Below, one piece after another: positions 10,096-22,570 of a stretch of 46,515 nt of DNA; position 1 is the first letter of the stretch; every line of letters starts with the position of its first letter. Origin of the DNA: Nemertoderma westbladi. Its lineage: Eukaryota > Xenacoelomorpha > Nemertodermatida > Nemertodermatidae. The stretch covers positions 1 to 46,515 of the forward strand of contig JAUCBJ010002796.1 in the NCBI GenBank assembly GCA_032718475.1, given 5' to 3'. A program made the translations under genes and the position numbers. A model generated the notes under the pieces. The model saw only the letters and a list, made by a program, of their open reading frames with translations. It did no database searches and had not been told where the DNA came from.

Positions 10096-13000
10096 CTGCT
10101 ACCCGAAGGTACAGTAGAAGTGGCCGCTACTCCTATCTGCTACCCGAAGGTAGAAATGCCCGCTACTCCTATCGGCTACCGGAAGGTATAAGTGGGCGCT
10201 ACTTCTATCTGCTACCCGAAGGTAGGGGTGGGCGCTACTCTATCTGCTACCGAAGGTAGGGGTGGGCGCTACTCCTATCTGCTTCCCGAAGGTAGAAGTG
10301 GACGCTACTCCTATCTGCTTCCCGAAGGTAGAAGTGGACGCTACTCCTATCTGCTACCCGAAGGTAGAAGTGGCCGCTACTCCTATTTGCTACCCGAAGG
10401 TAGAAGCGGGCGCTACTCCTATCGGCTACCCGAAGGTAGGGGTGGGCGCTACTCCTATCTGCTACCCGAAGGTAGAAGTGGCCGCTACTCCTATCTGCTA
10501 CCCGAAGGTAGGGGTGGGCGCTACTCTTATCTGCTACCGAAGGTAGGGGTGGGCGCTACTCCTATCTGCTTCCCGAAGGTAGAGGTGGGCGCTACTCCTA
10601 TCTGCTACCCGAAGGTAGAAGTGGCCGCTACTCCTACTGCTACCCGAGGACAGTAGAGGTGGCCGCTACTCCTATCTGCTTCCCGAAGGTAGAAGTGGAC
10701 GCTACTCCTATCTGCTACACGAAGGTAGACGTGGGCGCTACTCCTATCTGCTACCCGAGGGTAGGGGTGGGCGCTACTCCTATCTGCTACCCGAAGGTAG
10801 GGATGGGCGCTACTCCTATCTGCTTCCCGAAGGTAGAAGTGGGCGCTACTCCTATCTGCTACCCGAAGGTAGGGGTGGACGCTACTCCTATCTGCTACAC
10901 GAAGGTAGCAGTGGCCGCTACTCCTATCTGCTACCCGAAGGTAGAAGTGGCCGCTACTCCTATCTGCTACCCGAAGGTAGAAGTGGCCGCTACTCCTATC
11001 TGCTACCCGAAGGTACAGTAGAAGTAGCCGCTACTCATATCTGCTACCCGAAGGTACAGTAGAAGTGGCCGCTACTCCTATCTGCTACCCGAAGGTACAG
11101 TAGAAGTGGCCGCTACTCCTATCTGCTACCCGAAGGTACAGTAGAAGTGGCCGCTACTCCTATCTGCTTCCCGAAGGTAGAAGCGGGCGCTACTCCTATC
11201 TGCTTCCCGAAGGTAGAAGTGGGCGCTACTCCTATCTGCTACCCGAAGGTAGAAGTGGACGCTACTCCTATCTGCTACCCGAAGGTAGAAGTGGCCGCTA
11301 CTCCTATCTGCTACCCGAAGGTACAGTAGAAGTGGCCGCTACTCCTATCTGCTACCCGAAGGTACAGTAGAAGTGGCCCGCTACTCCTATCTGCTACCCG
11401 AAGGTACAGTAGAAGTGGCCGCTACTCCTATCTGCTACCCGATGGTACAGTAGAAGTGGCCGCTACTCCTATCTGCTACCCGATGGTACAGTAGAAGTGG
11501 CCGCTACTCCTATCTGCTACCCGAAGGTACAGTAGAAGTGGCCGCTACTCCTATCTGCTACCCGATGGTACAGTAGAAGTGGCCGCTACTCCTATCTGCT
11601 ACCCGAAGGTACAGTAGAAGTGGCCGCTACTCCTATCTGCTACCCGAACGTACAGTAGAAGTGGCCGCTACTCCTATCTGCTACCCAACGTACAGTAGAA
11701 GTGGCCGCTACTCCTATCTGCTTCCCGAAGGTAGAAGTGGATGATACTCCTATCTGCTACCCGAAGGTAGAAGTGGACGCTACTCCTATCTGCTTCCCGA
11801 AGGTAGGAGCGGGCGCTACTCCTATCTGCTTCCCGAAGGGAGAAGTGGGCGCTACTCCTATCTGCTACCCGAAGGTAGAAGTGGACGCTACTCCTATCTG
11901 CTTCCCGAAGGTAGAAGTGGCCGCTACTCCTATCTGCTTCCCGAAGGTAGAAGCGGGCGCTACTCCTATCTACTTCCCGAAGGTAGAAGGTGGGCGCTAC
12001 TCCTATCTGCTACCCGAAGGTAGGGGTGGCCGCTACTCCTATCTGCTACCCGAAGGTACAGTAGAGTGGCCGCCACTCCTATCTGCTACCCGAAGGTACG
12101 TAGAAGTGGCCGCTACTCCTATCTGCTACCCGAAGGTACAGTAGAAGTGGCCGCTACTCCTATCTGCTACCCGAAGGTACAGTAGAAGTGGCCGCTACTC
12201 CTATCTGCTTCCCGAAGGTAGAAGCGGGCGCTACTCCTATCTGCTTCCCGAAGGGAGAAGTGGGCGCTACTCCTATTTGCTACCCGAAGGTAGAAGTGGA
12301 CGCTACTCATATCTGCTTCCCGAAGGTAGAAGTGGCCGCTACTCCTATCTGCTTCCCGAAGGTAGAAGCGGGCGCTACTCCTATCTGCTTCCCGAAGGTA
12401 GAAGTGGGCGCTACTCCTATCTGCTACCCGAAGGTAGGGGTGGCCGCTACTCCTATCTGCTACCCGAAGGTACAGTAGAAGTGGCCGCTACTCCTATCTG
12501 CTTCCCGAAGGTAGAAGCGGGCGCTACTCCTATCTGCTTCCCGAAGGGAGAAGTGGGCGCTACTCCTATTTGCTACCCGAAGGTAGAAGTGGACGCTACT
12601 CATATCTGCTTCCCGAAGGTAGAAGTGGCCGCTACTCCTATCTGCTTCCCGAAGGTAGAAGCGGGCGCTACTCCTATCTGCTTCCCGAAGGTAGAAGTGG
12701 GCGCTACTCCTATCTGCTACCCGAAGGTAGGGGTGGCCGCTACTCCTATCTGCTACCCGAAGGTACAGTAGAAGTGGCCGCTACTCCTATCTGCTACCCG
12801 AAGGTACAGTAGAAGTGGCCGCTACTCCTATCTGCTACCCGAAGGTACAGTAGAAGTGGCCGCTACTCCTATCTGCTTCCCGAAGGTAGAAGCGGGCGCT
12901 ACTCCTATCTGCTTCCCGAAGGGAGAAGTGGGCGCTACTCCTATTTGCTACCCGAAGGTAGAAGTGGACGCTACTCATATCTGCTTCCCGAAGGTAGAAG

Positions 13001-16000
13001 TGGCCGCTACTCCTATCTGCTTCCCGAAGGTAGAAGCGGGCGCTACTCCTATCTGCTTCCCGAAGGTAGAAGTGGGCGCTACTCCTATCTGCTACCCGAA
13101 GGTAGGGGTGGCCGCTACTCCTATCTGCTACCCGAAGGTACAGTAGAAGTGGCCGCTACTCCTATCTGCTTCCCGAAGGTAGAAGCGGGCGCTACTCCTA
13201 TCTGCTTCCCGAAGGTAGAAGTGGGCGCTACTCCTATCTGCTACCCGAAGGTAGAAGTGGACGCTACTCCTATCTGCTTCCCGAAGGTAGAAGTGGCCGC
13301 TACTCCTATCTGCTACCCGAAGGTACAGTAGAAGTGGCCGCTACTCCTATCTGCTACCCGAAGGTACAGTAGAAGTGGCCCGCTACTCCTATCTGCTACC
13401 CGAAGGTACAGTAGAAGTGGCCGCTACTCCTATCTGCTACCCGATGGTACAGTAGAAGTGGCCGCTACTCCTATCTGCTACCCGAAGGTACAGTAGAAGT
13501 GGCCGCTACTCCTATCTGCTACCCGATGGTACAGTAGAAGTGGCCGCTACTCCTATCTGCTACCCGAAGGTACAGTAGAAGTGGACGCTACTCCTATCTG
13601 CTACCCGAAGGTACAGTAGAAGTGGCCGCTACTCCTATCTGCTACCCGAAGGTACAGTAGAAGTGGCCGCTACTGCTATCTGCTACCCGAAGGTACAGTA
13701 GAAGTGGCCGCTACTCCTATCTGCTTCCCGAAGGTAGAAGCGGGCGCTACTCCTATCTGCTTCCCGAAGGTAGAAGTGGGCGCTACTCCTATCTGCTACC
13801 CGAAGGTAGAAGTGGACGCTACTCCTATCTGCTACCCGAAGGTAGAAGTGGCCGCTACTCCTATCTGCTACCCGAAGGTACAGTAGAAGTGGCCGCTACT
13901 CCTATCTGCTACCCGAAGGTACAGTAGAAGTGGCCCGCTACTCCTATCTGCTACCCGAAGGTACAGTAGAAGTGGCCGCTACTCCTATCTGCTACCCGAT
14001 GGTACAGTAGAAGTGGCCGCTACTCCTATCTGCTACCCGAACGTACAGTAGAAGTGGCCGCTACTCCTATCTGCTACCCGAAGGTACAGTAGAAGTGGCC
14101 GCTACTCCTATCTGCTTCCCGAAGGTAGAAGCGGGCGCTACTCCTATCTGCTTCCCGAAGGGAGAAGTGGGCGCTACTCCTATCTGCTACCCGAAGGTAG
14201 AAGTGGACGCTACTCCTATCTGCTTCCCGAAGGTAGAAGTGGCCGCTACTCCTATCTGCTTCCCGAAGGTAGAAGCGGGCGCTACTCCTATCTGCTTCCC
14301 GAAGGTAGAAGTGGGCGCTACTCCTATCTGCTACCCGAAGGTAGAAGTGGACGCTACTCCTATCTGCTACCCGAAGGAAGGGGTGGCCGCTACTCCTATC
14401 TGCTACCCGAAGGTACAGTAGAAGTGGCCGCCACTCCTATCTGCTACCCGAAGGTACAGTAGAAGTGGCCGCTACTCCTATCTGCTACCCGAAGGTACAG
14501 TAGAAGTGGCCGCTACTCCTATCTGCTACCCGAAGGTACAGTAGAAGTGGCCGCTACTCCTATCTGCTTCCCGAAGGTAGAAGCGGGCGCTACTCCTATC
14601 TGCTTCCCGAAGGGAGAAGTGGGCGCTACTCCTATTTGCTACCCGAAGGTAGAAGTGGACGCTACTCATATCTGCTTCCCGAAGGTAGAAGTGGCCGCTA
14701 CTCCTATCTGCTTCCCGAAGGTAGAAGCGGGCGCTACTCCTATCTGCTTCCCGAAGGTAGAAGTGGGCGCTACTCCTATCTGCTACCCGAAGGTAGGGGT
14801 GGCCGCTACTCCTATCTGCTACCCGAAGGTACAGTAGAAGTGGCCGCTACTCCTATCTGCTTCCCGAAGGTAGAAGCGGGCGCTACTCCTATCTGCTTCC
14901 CGAAGGGAGAAGTGGGCGCTACTCCTATTTGCTACCCGAAGGTAGAAGTGGACGCTACTCATATCTGCTTCCCGAAGGTAGAAGTGGCCGCTACTCCTAT
15001 CTGCTTCCCGAAGGTAGAAGCGGGCGCTACTCCTATCTGCTTCCCGAAGGTAGAAGTGGGCGCTACTCCTATCTGCTACCCGAAGGTAGGGGTGGCCGCT
15101 ACTCCTATCTGCTACCCGAAGGTACAGTAGAAGTGGCCGCTACTCCTATCTGCTACCCGAAGGTACAGTAGAAGTGGCCGCTACTCCTATCTGCTACCCG
15201 AAGGTACAGTAGAAGTGGCCGCTACTCCTATCTGCTTCCCGAAGGTAGAAGCGGGCGCTACTCCTATCTGCTTCCCGAAGGGAGAAGTGGGCGCTACTCC
15301 TATTTGCTACCCGAAGGTAGAAGTGGACGCTACTCATATCTGCTTCCCGAAGGTAGAAGTGGCCGCTACTCCTATCTGCTTCCCGAAGGTAGAAGCGGGC
15401 GCTACTCCTATCTGCTTCCCGAAGGTAGAAGTGGGCGCTACTCCTATCTGCTACCCGAAGGTAGGGGTGGCCGCTAGTCCTATCTGCTACCCGAAGGTAC
15501 AGTAGAAGTGGCTGCTACTCCTATCTGCTTCCTGAAGGTAGAAGCGGGCGCTACTCCTATCTGCTTCCCGAAGGTAGAAGTGGGCGCTACTCCTATCTGC
15601 TACCCGAAGGTAGAAGTGGACGCTACTCCTATCTGCTTCCCGAAGGTAGAAGTGGCCGCTACTCCTATCTGCTTCCCGAAGGTAGAAGCGGGCGCTACTC
15701 CTATCTGCTTCCCGAAGGTACAAGTGGATGCTACTCCTATCTGCTTCCCGAAGGTAGAAGTGGATGATACTCCTATCTGCTTCCCGAAGGTAGAAGTGGC
15801 CGCTACTCCTATCTGCTTCCCGAAGGTAGAAGTGGATGCTACTCCTATCTGCTTCCCGAAGGTAGAAGTGGCCGCTACTCCTATCTGCTTCCCGAAGGTA
15901 GAAGCGGGCGCTACTCCTATCGGCTACCGGAAGGTAGAAGTGGGCGCTACTCCTATCTGCTTCCCGAAGGTAGAAGTGGCCGCTACTCCTATCTGCTTCC

Positions 16001-17286
16001 CGAAGGTAGAAGTGCCCGCTACTCCTATCTGCTACCCGAAGGTAGGGGTGGACGCTACTCCTATCTGCTACTCGAAGGTAGGGGTGGGCGCTACTCCTAT
16101 CTGCTACCCGAAGGTAGGTGTGGGCGCTACTCTTATCTGCTACCCGACGGTAGAAGTGGGCGCTACTCATATTTGCTACACGAAGGTAGAAGTGCCCTCT
16201 ACTTCTGACAGCTACCCGAAGGTAGAAGTGGGCGCTACTCCTATCGGCTACTCGAAGGTAGAAGTGTCCGCTACTCCTGTCTGCTACCCGAAGGTAGAAG
16301 TGGGCGCTACTCCTATCGGCTACCCGAAGGTAGAAGTGCCCGCTACTCATGTCTGCTACCCGAAGGTAGAAGTGGGCGCTACTCCTATCTGTTTCCGAAG
16401 GTAGAAGCGGGCGCTACTCCTATCTGCTACCCGAAGGTAGGGGTGGCGCTACTCCTATCTGCTACCCGAAGTTAGAAGTGGGCGCCACTCCTATCGGCTA
16501 TCCGAAGGTAGAAGTGGCCGCTACTCCTATCTGCTACCCGAAGGTAGAGTGCCCGCTATTCCTATCTGCTACCCGAAGGTAGACGTGGGCGCTACTCCTA
16601 TCGGCTACCGGAAGGTAAGGGTGATGGGCGCTACTCCTATCTGCTACCCGAAGGTAGTGGTGGGCGCTACTCCTATATGCTACCCGAAGGTAGAAGTGGA
16701 CGCTACTCCTATCTGCTACCCGAAGGTAGAAGTTGGCGCTACTCCTATCTGCTTCCCGAAGGTAGAAGCGGGTGCTACTCCTATCTGCTACCCGAAGGTA
16801 GAAGTGGCCGCTACTCCTATCTGCTACCCGAGGGTAGAAGTGGGCGCTACTCCTATCTGCTACACGAAGGTAGACGTGGGCGCTACTCCTATCTGCTACC
16901 CGAAGGTAGGGGTGGGCGCTACTCTTATCTGCTACCCGAAGTTAGGGGTGGGTGCTACTCCTATCTGCTACCCGAAGGTAGGAATGAGCGCTACTCCTAT
17001 CTGCTACCCGAGGGTAGAAGTGGGCGCTACTCCTATCTGCTACACGAAGGTAGGAATGAGCGCTACTCCTATCTGCTACCCGAGGGTAGAAGTGGGCGCT
17101 ACTCCTATCTGCTACACGAAGGTAGACGTGGGCGCTACTCCAATCTGCTACCGAAGGTAGGGGTGGGTGCTACTCCTATCTGCTACCCGAAGGTAGGGAT
17201 GAGCGCTACTCCTATCTGCTACCGAAGGTAGGGGTGGGCGCTACTCCTATCTGCTACCCGAAGGTAGGGGTGGGCGCTACTCCTAT
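10096..17286 (-). repeat. 36/41-bp hairpin satellite array, right arm
   Basis: Mirror image of the left-arm array: the same units, the same 41-bp variants, and the same higher-order blocks in reverse order (12188, 12856, 14547 and 15215 start the mirrored copies). On the plus strand the unit reads CTACC-CGAA-GGTAG, so only the minus strand has the TTCG loop. Long open frames (for example 298 codons at 15508-16404) are repeat artefacts. Confidence 0.97.
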
Positions 17287-17427
17287 CCCAAGATTTGCTC
17301 CCAGTGATTCAAACAGTCCTCATTTTATCGACTCCAGTGCGCGAAAGGCTGAGTAAACCCTGGCTGGGTTCGAACCTACAACCAATAGATTATAAGCCAG
17401 GCGCTCAGCCAACTGAGCTACACCGCC
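17287..17427 (-). repeat. tRNA-derived SINE at the satellite edge (right arm)
   Basis: Reverse complement of the SINE at 1888-2028, with the A box at 17409-17420 and the B box at 17366-17376 on the minus strand. It points inwards, so the two SINE promoters of the palindrome are convergent and would both transcribe the TTCG-loop strand of the satellite. Confidence 0.7.
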
Positions 17428-19314
17428 AACGTTTTAACAAAACTAAATGGAAATGTGAAAATGAATAGTGTTTCTGAAAAATTCGGACCAGAAGTATAAA
17501 GTGCAATTTTACACACGAATATGTGAAAAATTATTTAAGAGACAACATTTCCTGAAACTTGGACGATTTTCAAAAATGCAACGAATAAATAACAATTAAA
17601 TATACTAACTTTAATTTCCAGAAGTAAAGTGGAAGCGGTCGGTGCTAGAACGAGATATAGTCCAAACATTATCCAGACGTTGAGTAATTCTGGCCACTCA
17701 CATTCCACGTGACGTTGAATAGCGTAAGGGTCCTTGCAATCACTCCTTATAACTCCACTTAAACCAAATATTCTAGAATGTAAATAATACATGATATGCC
17801 TTAAGGTTAATCCGGCACTGATAATGTGAGATTATTGTATAAAGAGCAAAAACCTGTAAGAACAATATAATCGAAAATGTAAATATTATATCACTCTGCA
17901 GGTAGCACATTGTATATAATGTATAACATTATACGTCGGGTGAGAATCTAGTACCAGTAGCGCCCATAGGACACAGCATAATGAGATAGGAATTAGGCCC
18001 GTAATTAGGCCAAGTAATAGTTTATCTCAAAGTAAGTTTAACTCACTTTTCAAGTAATTTGTGAATTTGAATTTGGGGTCTTTCTACCAGACCTGCTACT
18101 TGTGTACCGGTAGTAGCAGGTCTGGTAGAAAGACCCCAAATTCACAAATTACTTGAAAAGTGAGTTAAACTTACTTTGAGATAAACTATTACTTAACATA
18201 TCGTCGTTTTGATTACCGCATTATTGTAATGATGAAAATTAGTTTGGCTATTCAAATCATACAGTAGCTGCCGCGCTTAGCAATGCACACACATACGATC
18301 CACGCAAACTAAGATTTAACATAAACAAATATTTTTGATGAAAAAATGCCACTTTACAGTCGAGGCTGCAACTGACGCCTGCGGTGGTCCAAACTGTATC
18401 CATCAAAAACTAATCTGACGCACTGTTGACGTTTCTGACACCCTGGGGCGAAATTTAACCCACCAGACATAACCAGCATTAAATACACATTGTTAACTAT
18501 GCAAATTAGTAAGACGTGTTTGAGTTTCCCTTGCTTAGCAATTACTTTTTTAATGCAATGTGATTATTTTCTAATCTTACCATTTCAGCAAGTGATTAAT
18601 GGTCATTAAATCGCGTGTACCGTACAACTAAACCATTCGGAGTTCTTAAGAACAGGATAAAACTAAGCTTTCATAATGTCTTGTATGCAAATAGGGCTAA
18701 CCTGTCATCGATTTATTTTATGAAATTTATTTGCGCATCTTTATCAAACAATAATCTTACCCAAAAAGAACAGTAAACAGTGATTCCGGAGCCAAGCGGA
18801 AGGAAATTAAATTCATACACCTACCACATTATTAAGTAGGCCTAGCATTATATTATCCTCACCATTACGCACTTGTGATTTTATTTCTATATCACGGTTC
18901 TACAGATTTCAGATCCGTTTCAGAAACTCTGATGCGCTAAACTAGCCCCATTTGTTTTCTTTCCTGATGTGTTGCGTTTGTTGTTTTAGTCAAACTAATA
19001 TTACTCTTTACTGAATTACACCATGGTCTCACATTTTTGTATGTTTTGGCAACTTTTCTGTATTTTTTGCTCCCCGGTTAATGTTTGGTGCCCAATTAAG
19101 GATATTTACCTGGCCACCCTCCCTACGACCTACAGTATATAATATAACGGCGTCTATGAGGCAAGTAGAGCCCTGGTTTTTTTGGCGCTAAATATAGAGA
19201 GCCAGTACCACGCACTGGGCCTTGGCGCCATTATTAGCTAGAACCTCGATGACGTCACCATCAGCACCTTCGATATTTTTCCGAGATTCGCCATGCATAT
19301 TCTCTGCTACACAG
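17428..19314. other. Non-coding outer segment of right palindrome arm
   Basis: Reverse complement of 1-1887; no gene recognised. It contains the second copy of the nested hairpin. Confidence 0.6.
18012..18194. repeat. Nested near-perfect hairpin in right arm
   Basis: Exact mirror copy of the hairpin at 1121-1303 (aagtaatag at the left edge, ctattactt at the right), giving a hairpin within each arm of the larger palindrome. Confidence 0.9.
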
Positions 19315-19705
19315 TAAAACAAGGACTGTCAAAAAAAATTTTGGTCGATAGCGCCGACAGCTCCACAAAAAATTACCAAAATTACCTGGTAGACTCTCGA
19401 GTAAGATTCTAAAGGAAAACTCTAGTCGGTGATCCAGCGTTGCATGAAATTACAGTGCAGTCCAGAAGTTCAGGCACTTCGGCCAGAAAATGCGGCTTTC
19501 GCAGGGGATCAATCAGGAAGATTACAATTATCAAGTGCAAAAAATATACTAAGCGGGAAATGTAACTTACCTAAGGAAGTATTTAATAAAACTAAACAAC
19601 TTAAATACAAGACAAAAACCCGAACAATAGCCATAGCCATCAACAACATTCTTGTGATTAACATTAATGAACGTTGAACGGTATTTTAATCTAATTGACA
19701 CTTAC
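19315..19705. other. Short segment between palindrome and Piezo exon 2
   Basis: Begins taaaacaagg and lies in the 5' part of Piezo intron 2 on the minus strand. I searched it for the next Piezo exon and found none. The plus-strand open frame at 19429-19677 (82 codons) is not recognisable. Confidence 0.5.
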
Positions 19706-20140
19706 CTCGCCATCACAGAACTGGGTGGCAACACATCCTGAGAAATTTGAAACTGATAACAATACAAAACAACAATATGCAACCCACAATAACCCAGCAA
19801 GTAAAGTTTAATATAACCGGCCTTGCCACCTATTTCGTTGAGGAAAGCCCAGTAGGTGAGAAGGCCCCAAAGTATAGCGAAGTAGACGAAGGTTGTGATT
19901 GATGGAATAGTAATGGCGACGCTGAACAGGAAGAATGCGAAGAGGGCGTTGCGGGTGTATTCCACGACTTTTGGGCTTATTTGGAGGAGGTCGTTTGGGT
20001 TCTTGCGGACTTTGCCTCCGGGCCGCGGCACAAACGGGGCGATTCGTCGTACGAATACGAAGAGCGCCGCGCCGATACCGACTACAGCGAAGTCCGGAAT
20101 GAGCAGTCGTATCGCGTTACCGGCGTTGGTTCGGTGGATT
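19706..20140 (-). CDS. PIEZO: Piezo mechanosensitive channel, coding exon 2
   Basis: On the minus strand the exon starts after the acceptor tattttccag and ends at the donor GCGAG|GTAAGT, giving 435 nt. Its frame continues exon 1 exactly (exon 1 ends with two bases of an Arg codon, exon 2 supplies the third). The translation includes NAIRLLIPDFAVVGIGAALF, matching the N-terminal blade segment of vertebrate Piezo1 (NAIRLVAPD...), and ends with LYCYQFQISQDVLPPSSVMAR, matching the conserved LYCYQMPLAQALLPP region. Several hydrophobic helices fit membrane segments of the first blade repeats. Piezo proteins are trimeric mechanically gated cation channels of the plasma membrane, usually over 2000 residues; only the first 277 codons are here. 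The exon ends in the same phase as exon 1, so the next exon should begin in the last base of a codon. It is not found between this exon and the palindrome. Confidence 0.93.
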
Positions 20141-21267
20141 CTGGAAAATATATAAAAGAAAACTTACGGAATATAAAAATTTAAATATTTAGAAAATTAA
20201 GTCAGATTGACTGCTGAATTTTATTAACTTGATGGAGACTGGGGTATTCAGACATTAAAGTAATGATGCGATGTATTTCAATATTATGACGTACTCTAGG
20301 AATTGTAATTTTGTCAACACGGGAACACCGTCTCACTGTATCTTGTCAATTACACAAGAATGGACTAATATACATTCCTAATCTCGAAGATATCTTCCCA
20401 GACAACGCTAGAAAAACACAGTAACCCGAAACCTGAACTCAAACACAAGTTACTTTATTTTCAACATAAAAAATTTTGTACATCAAGGTTTAAGTTTAAT
20501 TAGCCGAGGAAACACAGACACAATCACTACTTTAAGAGTTAGACTCATTCAATTCAATTAGGTTCACTGGAGTGAAATTTAGTCAGGTGAACGTAAGGCC
20601 GTGCAACTTATACTGTAGTTTGGGTAACCTCCACGTGGGTGAATTTCACATGTTTAACAGCTACTACAGTATATATTCACGAAAACTTGACTCGACAAAT
20701 AATATGTGGGATAATTTATTTCTGCCGTATTGTGTGCCCAAATAAGGGGACGTGTAGATGGGTTTAGAAACATAATTGAATTTAATTGAAAACATGAAGG
20801 GAAACGAGCACATTACTGTATCGCAATAATTTTTATTGTCCGTTTAAATCCTTTTTTTGTCCTTTTTTTTTATTTTTTATGTCCTCCAAAAGTCTAATGT
20901 TAGGTTCCATGCTACCGGTTTCTCTACTGCTGTTCTCTCAGGCTATCAGTACCGGTATTAGTATATATAGCACTATTTTGCTGTATTGTATGTACAGATG
21001 TAGGTATAAAGCAGGTATTTCTGTATTTTAGTACCGGTACCGGCACCGGTACTGCTATAGGCCTACTGTAGTGTGTAGCCTACCATTTAAATACGGTAAT
21101 GGTAGGCCTACCGGTTGTGCTAATAAAATTTAAATAATTGATAGGCCAAACTGGATTGCAGGATTGTGGAAAATGTGGATATACCTTTCACATAATTTAG
21201 GCCTATTACTGTATTAGTTTTATAATCAATAATGGATCATGACTACTGTCTGAGTAGTGTTACGGAT

Positions 21268-22130
21268 AACCTGCTCCTTTCCCTGATTTGGTAAAGTGAC
21301 TGTTTATTGTTTTGGTTAGAAAATCCGGCCTTAACCTGCTCCTTTCCCTCAATTAGTTAAGTGATCGTTTATTGTTTTGGTTAGAAAATCCCGCCTCTGT
21401 AACCTGCTCCTTTCCCTCAATTGGTAATGTTATCGTTTATTGTTTTGGTTAGAAAATCCCGCCTCTGTAACCTGCTCCTTTCTCTCAATTGGTAATGTTA
21501 TCGTTTATTGTTTTGGTTAGAAAATCCCGTCTCTGTAACCTGCTCCTTTCCCTCAATTAGTTAAATGATCGTTTATTGTTTTGGTTAGAAAATCCCGCCT
21601 CTGTAACCTGCCCCTTTCCCTCAATTAGTTAAATGATCGTTTATTGTTTTGGTTAGAAAATCCCGCCTCTGTAACATGCTCCTTTCCCTGAATTGGTAAA
21701 GTGACCGTTTATTGTTTTGGTTAGAAAGGCCCGCCTCTGTAACCTGCCCCTTTCCCTCAATTAGTTAAATGATCGTTTATTGTTTTGGTTAGAAAATCCC
21801 GCCTCTGTAACCTGCTCCTTTCCCTCAATTAGTTAAGTGATCGTTTATTGTTTTGGTTAGAAAATTCCGCCTCTGTAACCTGTCCCTTTCCCTCAATTAG
21901 TTAAATGATCGTTTATTGTTTTGGTTAGAAAATCCCGCCTATGTAACCTGCTCCTTTCCCTCAATAAGTTAAGTGATCGTTTATTGTTTTGGTTAGAAAA
22001 TCCCGTCTCTGTAACCTGCTCCTTTCCCTGATTTGGTAAAGTGACTGTTTATTGTTTTGGTTAGAAAACTCGGGCTTAACCTGCTCCTTTCCATCAATTG
22101 GTAATTGTTTTTGGCTATAAAATGAGTGTT
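21268..22130 (+). repeat. 68-bp minisatellite, 12 copies plus one degenerate
   Basis: Each unit reads roughly CCTGCTCCTTTCCCTCAATT, then GTTAAGTGATCG, then TTTATTGTTTTGGTTAG, then AAAATCCCGCCTCTGTAA. Copies of the last conserved part recur every 65-68 bp from about 21301 to 22045, and a decayed unit ends the array near 22130. The unit is related to the internal sequence of the G-tract MITE at 36480-36580 and 44700-44800, where the same words appear in reverse complement. Confidence 0.92.
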
Positions 22131-22454
22131 TTGCTACGTCATGTGGTAATCGATTATCGACAACAACCACAAACTATTAAATATAGAATCTTTTTACCAC
22201 AGGCGCATATGGAAATCTATCTCATAGTCTATAAATCATGGAATCATGGAATGTTTTGGCACAGGCATAGTGAAATCAACTGTCTGACAGTCCAGAGATC
22301 AGCATAGTCTGACAGTTTGAAGAAATACATACATAAAAAGTCATTAAAAGGACAATAAAAGTCATTAAAAGGACAACAAAAGTCATTATGCATAATTCGT
22401 AAAAAAAAAAATGACAAAAAAGTCAAATAAAAGGACATAAAAAATCACTGCCTT

Positions 22455-22570
22455 ACTGTATCAGCGTTTTCTAACAAAAAATAAACTAAATAAATTATTT
22501 CACTTGATGTCAATTTGCGCAGGAAATACCTTTTCATTTGTGGTCAATGTGAGCCACTACCTGTTTAAGT
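22455..22570 (+). repeat. Dispersed repeat copy (TTTTCTAAC family)
   Basis: TTTTCTAACAAAAAATAAAC near 22465 is followed about 65 bases later by TTTTCATTTGTGGTCAATG and GAGCCACTACCTG. The same two blocks with similar spacing occur at about 33340-33440 and 33688-33795. Confidence 0.65.

Larger units (their letters stand above)
10096..19314 (-). repeat. Right arm of the giant inverted repeat
   Basis: Reverse complement of 1-9222. Differences from the left arm are concentrated at the centre-proximal end (about 10480-10960 and 11700-12060), including small deletions near 10636-10650. From 12188 outwards I saw no difference at any compared landmark. Its outer edge in the window is 19314, where the left arm runs out at base 1; sequence beyond 19314 could still belong to the arm if its mate lies outside. 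Confidence 0.97.

Noticed and set aside
1-19314. Centromere or telomere array
   Set aside because: No telomeric hexamer tracts; the satellite is short and arranged as one inverted pair next to a single-copy gene. Centromeric identity cannot be argued from sequence alone.
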